Assembly: GCF_000716335.1 (NCBI RefSeq)
Contig: NZ_KL591008.1
Span: forward strand, 238,920 to 267,863
From: Streptomyces sp. NRRL S-118
GTDB taxonomy: Bacteria; Actinomycetota; Actinomycetes; Streptomycetales; Streptomycetaceae
Reading direction: 5' to 3'
DNA: 28,944 nucleotides
Shown: positions 25,808 to 28,944 of the stretch, piece by piece
Layout: each line of letters begins with the position of its first letter
How positions within the stretch are numbered: the stretch's first letter is position 1
Notes under the pieces: model-generated
What the model was told of the DNA's origin: nothing
Database searches by the model: none
What the model saw: the letters and a program-made list of their open reading frames with translations, nothing else
Position numbers and translations under genes: made by a program

Positions 25808-26453
25808 GCCCCGGGCCGTCACCGGGCCGGCCGTCCTCCACCGGACGGTCGTCCCGGTGACGGCCGAGCGCCCGGCCGTACCGCCGGGAGACCTCCGGCA
25901 TCAAGGACTCGCCCTCGGCCGGCCGGGCGAGACCGAAGACGTAACCGGGGAAGTCCAGCTCCCGCTGGACCGCCCAGATCGCGCCATGGTCGTCCGGCGG
26001 GAACAGCTGCCCCGGGTCGCCCACGGCGACCCAGCCGATCGGCACCGTCGTCTCCTCGGGCAGGACCGTGCGCAGGTGGACGACGGCGTTGACGCGGACC
26101 TCCGAACGGGAACCGATGCGGGCTCCGTTGAAGACCCGGCAGCCGGAGGCCAGGAAGACGTCGTCGTCGGCCCGGCACCCGACCAGGTACGCCTGGGGGC
26201 CGACCAGGACGTGTCGCCCCAGCCGCAGCGGGTCCTGGCGCGTGCCGCGCAGCACCGCGTTCTCCATCACGATGCAGCCCTCGCCCAGCTCGACGGGCCC
26301 GCCCTCGGCGGTCAGGACCGCGCCGAAGAGGATCCGGCAGCCGGGTCCGACCCGGACGGCGCCGCACAGTGTGGCGTTCGGCGCGACGTAGGCGGTGGGG
26401 TCGACCTCGGGTGTGTGCCCCTGGTGCTCGAACAGCATGGCCATGGCACGCAT
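25797..26453 (-). CDS. Gamma-carbonic-anhydrase-like hexapeptide-repeat protein lacking zinc histidines
   Basis: A 218-residue left-handed beta-helix protein. Repeating hexapeptides (VAPNATLCGAVRVGPG, VELGEGC, LRLGRHVLVG, VFLASGCRVFNGARIGSRSEV) and the end GWVAVGDPGQL are those of the gamma-CA/PaaY family. In active members the zinc ligands include both His of IGHxAxLHG; here that segment reads VGPQAYLVG, and the earlier VIH position is also non-His, so zinc-dependent CO2 hydration is unlikely. Related proteins act as scaffolds or acyltransferases. The C-terminal 25 residues are Asp/Arg/Gly-rich and lie over the fadB terminator. The ATG at 26453 is taken; ATGs at 26444 and 26438 are equally possible because the ribosome binding site is weak. 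Confidence 0.82.
   Translation of the reverse strand: MRAMAMLFEHQGHTPEVDPTAYVAPNATLCGAVRVGPGCRILFGAVLTAEGGPVELGEGCIVMENAVLRGTRQDPLRLGRHVLVGPQAYLVGCRADDDVFLASGCRVFNGARIGSRSEVRVNAVVHLRTVLPEETTVPIGWVAVGDPGQLFPPDDHGAIWAVQRELDFPGYVFGLARPAEGESLMPEVSRRYGRALGRHRDDRPVEDGRPGDGPGLSR
25814..25865. terminator. Long hairpin terminator for fadB inside the convergent coding end
   Basis: GGCCGTCACCGGG (25814-25826) and CCCGGTGACGGCC (25853-25865) form a perfect 13-bp stem. An inner stem CCGTCC (25831-25836) / GGACGG (25843-25848) closes a 6-nt loop. The stem starts 7 nt after the fadB stop and lies wholly within the last codons of the opposite gene. Confidence 0.8.
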
Positions 26454-26555
26454 CGTGCCATCATCCGGTCGGCTCCGCCCGCACGGCGCCGCAACCGGCC
26501 CGCACGGCCCCCGGTCCGCTCGGCGGCCTCAGCCCGCCTCCACGGCGCCTCCACC

Positions 26556-26630
26556 CGCCCGCACGGGCGCCTCGGCCGCCCGGAAGGTGCCCGATTCCGC
26601 CCGTACGGGCGCCTCAGTCCGCCCGGAAGG
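26556..26630. repeat. 42-bp direct repeat at the 3' end of the MerR gene
   Basis: CGCCCGCACGGGCGCCTC (26556-26573) recurs as CGCCCGTACGGGCGCCTC (26598-26615), and each is followed shortly by GCCCGGAAGG. Each unit contains the palindrome CGCCCG-YA-CGGGCG, and the second covers the MerR stop codon. Weaker copies extend back to about 26475. The 26454-26613 gap holds no gene that I can support. Confidence 0.55.
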
Positions 26631-27366
26631 CGGCGCGCAGCTCCTCCTTCAGCGACCGCTGGAACGCCGTGACCAGCGCCTGCACCACCAGCGGCTGCAT
26701 ATGGGCGGACAGCGACTTCATCGCCGCCACGTGCTCCGGGTCCGCCTCACGCTCCCGGTACGGCCCCCACACCTCGTCCCGGAACAGGCGGGTCAGCTCC
26801 TGCGCCGCCGAACGGGTGTGCTCCACCAGGACCGTCCGGGAGGCCAGGATCGTCTCGTGCGGGATCGGCACATCCAGCAGCTGCACGCCCAGGCGGAGCA
26901 GTCCGGGGTCCACGCGGAACGTTTCCGCGCCGTGGCCTTCGCCGTCGTTGCGCGCCAGCACGTCCATGGCGGCGAGCCGGTCCAGGTCCTCGTCGGTCAG
27001 CGTCCGCCCGGCCCGCCGCTCCAGCTCGGTCCGGGGCATGTCCTCCGGGGAATCCGGCGCCCAGGTCGCCACCAGAGCGCGGTGGACGGCCAGGTCCTGG
27101 GCACTGAGGTCCGGCGGCAACTGCTCCAGGTACCGCTCGATCGCGGCCAGCGTCATGCCCTGGTGCTGCAACTCCTCGATGAGCGCGAGACGCGAGAGGT
27201 GCGCGGGGCCGTAGTGGCCGACCCGGCGCGGGCCGATCTCCGGCGGGGGCAGCAGGCCCCGTGTGCCGTAGAACCGGATGGTGCGCACGGTGACGCCGGC
27301 CCGGGCGGCCAGCTCGTCGACGGTGAACGTCGGCTGCTGCGCCTCGGCCTCGGTCTCGGTCGCCAT
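26614..27366 (-). CDS. MerR-family transcriptional regulator
   Basis: A 250-residue regulator. The N-terminal winged HTH is clear: FTVDELAARAGVTVRTIRFYGTRGLLPPP (about 14-42), then HYGPAHLSRLALIEELQHQGMTLAAIERYL. The C-terminal 150 residues are an Ala/Leu/Glu-rich helical domain with no Cys cluster, so it is not a classical metal sensor. An organic ligand or a stress signal is more likely. The ATG at 27366 follows GGAAGTGAGG. The gene is divergent from the macro-domain gene, and a 25-bp palindrome covers its own promoter, so autoregulation is expected; MerR proteins often control the adjacent divergent gene as well. Confidence 0.9.
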   Translation of the reverse strand: MATETEAEAQQPTFTVDELAARAGVTVRTIRFYGTRGLLPPPEIGPRRVGHYGPAHLSRLALIEELQHQGMTLAAIERYLEQLPPDLSAQDLAVHRALVATWAPDSPEDMPRTELERRAGRTLTDEDLDRLAAMDVLARNDGEGHGAETFRVDPGLLRLGVQLLDVPIPHETILASRTVLVEHTRSAAQELTRLFRDEVWGPYREREADPEHVAAMKSLSAHMQPLVVQALVTAFQRSLKEELRAAFRAD

Positions 27367-27399
27367 GGCGGGGCCTCACTTCCGGTGGTGCGGTGCATC

Positions 27400-27435
27400 G
27401 GTGCAACAGTATTGCTGTCGCACCATCGATGTGAA
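27400..27435 (-). promoter_or_regulatory. MerR gene promoter with overlapping palindromic operator
   Basis: On the minus strand, TTCACA (27430-27435) and TACTGT (27406-27411) are 18 nt apart. The palindrome GGTGCAACAG-TATTG-CTGTCGCACC (27400-27424) has 10-bp arms with one mismatch and covers the -10 and part of the spacer. This is the position where MerR-type regulators bind and twist the promoter. The leader to the ATG would be about 33 nt. Confidence 0.55.
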
Positions 27436-27446
27436 AGACCGGCCGA

Positions 27447-27469
27447 TTGTCGGTGGCGCCCCGTACGGT
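27447..27469 (+). promoter_or_regulatory. RecA-NDp-type (LexA-independent DNA-damage) promoter of the macro-domain gene
   Basis: TTGTCGGTGGC (27447-27457), a 6-nt spacer and TACGGT (27464-27469) match the RecA-NDp consensus TTGTCAGTGGC-N6-TAGggT with one change in the first block and one in the -10. In mycobacteria this class is driven by PafBC. Transcription should start at or 1-2 nt before the ATG at 27477, giving a leaderless mRNA. Confidence 0.75.
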
Positions 27470-27476
27470 GGTTCGT

Positions 27477-27983
27477 ATGACGGGGAAGACGGTGAAGACG
27501 GAGACCGCACAGGTTTCGTACGTACGAGGCGACGCCACCGTGCCGGCCGGCAAGGGCGTGAAGATCATCGCGCATGTCTGCAACGACCTGGGCGGCTGGG
27601 GCAAGGGGTTCGTGCTGGCGCTCTCCCGCCGCTGGCCGGAGCCGGAGGCCGCCTACCGGCGCTGGCACCGCGGGCGTGCCGGGAACGACTTCGGTCTGGG
27701 CGCCGTGCAGTTCGTCCAGGTCGGGCCGTACCTGTGGGTGGCCAACATGGTGGGGCAGCGGGGGATCCGCACGGGGAGCAAAGGGGTTCCCGTGCGGTAC
27801 GAGGCGATCGATTCCGCACTGGAGAAGCTCGCGGCCAAGGCCGCGGAGCTCGGCGCCTCGGTCCACATGCCGAGGATCGGCTGCGGCCTCGCCGGCGGGA
27901 AGTGGTCCCGCGTGGAGCCCCTGATCACCGAGCGGCTGCTGGACCGGGGCATACCGGTGACGGTGTACGACCACGCCGGCTGA
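27477..27983 (+). CDS. Macro-domain ADP-ribose hydrolase (SCO6735-like)
   Basis: A 168-residue single macro domain. YVRGDAT, IIAHVCNDLGGWGKGF (the loop binding the distal ribose) and MPRIGCGLAGGKWSRVEPLI (the diphosphate loop) are the three ligand-binding segments. The family removes ADP-ribose from proteins or nucleic acids, or dephosphorylates ADP-ribose-1''-phosphate; the NDLGGWGKG loop is closest to the Poa1/ALC1-like branch. From memory it corresponds to S. coelicolor SCO6735, whose disruption was reported to raise antibiotic production. The ATG at 27477 lies only 7 nt after the -10 of a DNA-damage-type promoter, which explains the lack of a ribosome binding site. No ADP-ribosyltransferase is encoded next to it. 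Confidence 0.9.
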   Translation: MTGKTVKTETAQVSYVRGDATVPAGKGVKIIAHVCNDLGGWGKGFVLALSRRWPEPEAAYRRWHRGRAGNDFGLGAVQFVQVGPYLWVANMVGQRGIRTGSKGVPVRYEAIDSALEKLAAKAAELGASVHMPRIGCGLAGGKWSRVEPLITERLLDRGIPVTVYDHAG

Positions 27984-28093
27984 GCGCTGGCGCCGCGCCC
28001 GGGCCGCCGCACGGGAGGCCGCTGCCCCGGCCGGGGCCTGCGGACGGCGAAACCCGGTTGCCGCCCGCGCCGGTGCGGTGCTGGGGTGCTGCC

Positions 28094-28879
28094 ATGGACC
28101 TGGACGCGGTACGCACGCAGTTCGACCGGGAGATGCGACGGGACGCCCGGCCCGACGGGCCCGGCTGCACGGTCGAGCGGGTGGGGGACGTGGTGCGGCA
28201 GACCGGGCCGGCGCATGCCTGGAACGGCGTGCTCTGGTCCGGCCTGGACGCGGCGCGCGCGGACGCGGCGATCGCCGGACAGGTGCGCCACTTCACCGCG
28301 CTCGGCCTCGGGTTCGAGTGGAAGCTGTACGCGCACGACCACCCCAGGGACCTCGGCGGGCGGCTCCGGGCGGCGGGCTTCACGGCGGAGCCGGAGGAGG
28401 CCCTGATGGTCGCCGACGCCGAAGACCTCGCGCGGACCGGCCGGTCCGCCGGGATACCCGAAGGCATCGTGGTGCGTCCGGTCATGGACGAGGCCGGTGT
28501 GGCGCTGGTGACGGAGGTCCACGAGCGGGCGTTCGGCATCGACGCGTCGGACCTGCGGCGGCAGCTGCTCGACCGGCTGGCCGCGCAGCCGGACACGGTC
28601 GCCGCCGTCGTCGCTCTCGACGGTGACCGCCCGGTGAGCTCGGCACGGCTGGAGCTCCAGCCCGGTACGCGCTTCGCCGGACTGTGGGGCGGCGGCACGG
28701 TGGAGGAGTGGCGGGGCCGCGGCGTCTACCGCGCCCTGGTGGCCCACCGCGCCCGGATCGCCGCCGAGCGCGGATACCACCACCTCCAGGTCGACGCGTC
28801 CGCACTGAGCCGCCCGATCCTGGCTCGCCTCGGCTTCGCGCAGGTGTCCACGACCACGCCGTACGCCTACGTGCCGTGA
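28094..28879 (+). CDS. GNAT-family N-acetyltransferase
   Basis: A 261-residue protein. The C-terminal part (about 115-255) is a GNAT domain: VRPVMDEAGVALVTEVH, AAVVALDGDRPVSSARLEL, then the acetyl-CoA loop EEWRGRGVYRALVAH and LQVDASALSRPILARLGFAQVSTTTPYAY. The N-terminal part (1-110) resembles a degenerate second GNAT-like or substrate-recognition domain (WNGVLWSGLDAARADAAI, FEWKLYAHDHP, LRAAGFTAEPEEALMV). The substrate is unknown. ATG 28094 is the likely start; GGGGTG lies about 7 nt upstream. It follows the macro-domain gene by 110 nt on the same strand and could be co-transcribed. A hairpin terminator follows directly. Confidence 0.88.
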   Translation: MDLDAVRTQFDREMRRDARPDGPGCTVERVGDVVRQTGPAHAWNGVLWSGLDAARADAAIAGQVRHFTALGLGFEWKLYAHDHPRDLGGRLRAAGFTAEPEEALMVADAEDLARTGRSAGIPEGIVVRPVMDEAGVALVTEVHERAFGIDASDLRRQLLDRLAAQPDTVAAVVALDGDRPVSSARLELQPGTRFAGLWGGGTVEEWRGRGVYRALVAHRARIAAERGYHHLQVDASALSRPILARLGFAQVSTTTPYAYVP

Positions 28880-28882
28880 CGC

Positions 28883-28903
28883 CCGGGCTCCTGCCGAGCC
28901 CGG
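28883..28903 (+). terminator. Terminator hairpin after the GNAT gene
   Basis: CCGGGCTC (28883-28890) and GAGCCCGG (28896-28903) form a perfect 8-bp stem with a 5-nt CTGCC loop, beginning 4 nt after the stop codon. Confidence 0.65.
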
Positions 28904-28911
28904 CAGAAGCC

Positions 28912-28943
28912 CGTTCGCCCGGTGGCCCGTTCGCCCGGTGGCC
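28912..28943. repeat. 16-bp perfect tandem repeat at the window end
   Basis: CGTTCGCCCGGTGGCC occurs twice head to tail (28912-28927 and 28928-28943). The following base continues the pattern, so more copies may lie beyond the window. Confidence 0.6.
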
Positions 28944-28944
28944 C

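Noticed and set aside
27278..28093. Fusion of the GNAT protein with an upstream frame
   Set aside because: The upstream part runs antisense to merR and out of frame over the macro-domain gene; the GNAT homology begins at 28094.

Overview
The window is a very GC-rich stretch of actinobacterial chromosome, almost certainly Streptomyces. Markers are an SsgA-like sporulation protein, a WhiB-like Fe-S regulator, a two-domain small laccase with a Tat leader, frequent GTG starts and GTGA stop/start overlaps, and a Mycobacterium-type FadA/FadB pair. From memory, not checked by search, several genes (small laccase, ABC-F, SsgD-like, fadA/fadB, macro domain) have S. coelicolor counterparts in the SCO67xx range, so this looks like a conserved chromosomal segment rather than a mobile island. 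I see no insertion sequence, integrase, CRISPR array, tRNA or rRNA. Coding density is high; the longest non-coding stretch is about 300 bp, ahead of the ABC-F gene.

Layout. (1) 97-5994: a secreted redox group. A ThuA-quinoprotein dehydrogenase fusion and a cupredoxin/Ig-repeat/DUF1080 protein are translationally coupled on the minus strand, and a Tat-exported small laccase is divergent. (2) 6066-7231: a double-VOC protein and a WhiB-like regulator. (3) 7260-10100: a tightly packed minus-strand unit that looks type VII-linked (WXG100-like protein, large WXG-domain protein with a hydrophobic core, two unknown proteins). It is divergent from a zinc-ribbon/SDR fusion (10184-11569) across a short promoter region with two adjacent palindromes. 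(4) 11593-15977, minus strand: acyl-ACP desaturase with an operator array, DDAH, an ABC-F ATPase with a structured leader, and an SsgA-like protein. (5) 16088-19869: Asp-box beta-propeller, YciI-like protein, endonuclease V and a saccharopine-dehydrogenase-like oxidoreductase. (6) 20073-25807: a four-gene beta-oxidation operon (2-methylacyl-CoA racemase, LCAD-type acyl-CoA dehydrogenase, FadA, FadB) behind a promoter with a KstR-like palindrome. (7) 25797-28879: a gamma-carbonic-anhydrase-like protein without its zinc histidines, a MerR regulator with a probable autoregulatory operator, a macro-domain ADP-ribose hydrolase behind a RecA-NDp-like DNA-damage promoter, and a GNAT protein.

The points most worth a second look are the DNA-damage-type, apparently leaderless promoter of the macro-domain gene; the zinc-ribbon SDR that lacks the catalytic tyrosine; the proposed quinoprotein-cupredoxin-laccase oxidation module; the type VII-like unit with two unassigned proteins; and several strong uncharacterised operators (desaturase, mcr operon, MerR, SDR/WXG). 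All functional statements come from reading the sequence and general family knowledge; no database search was run.
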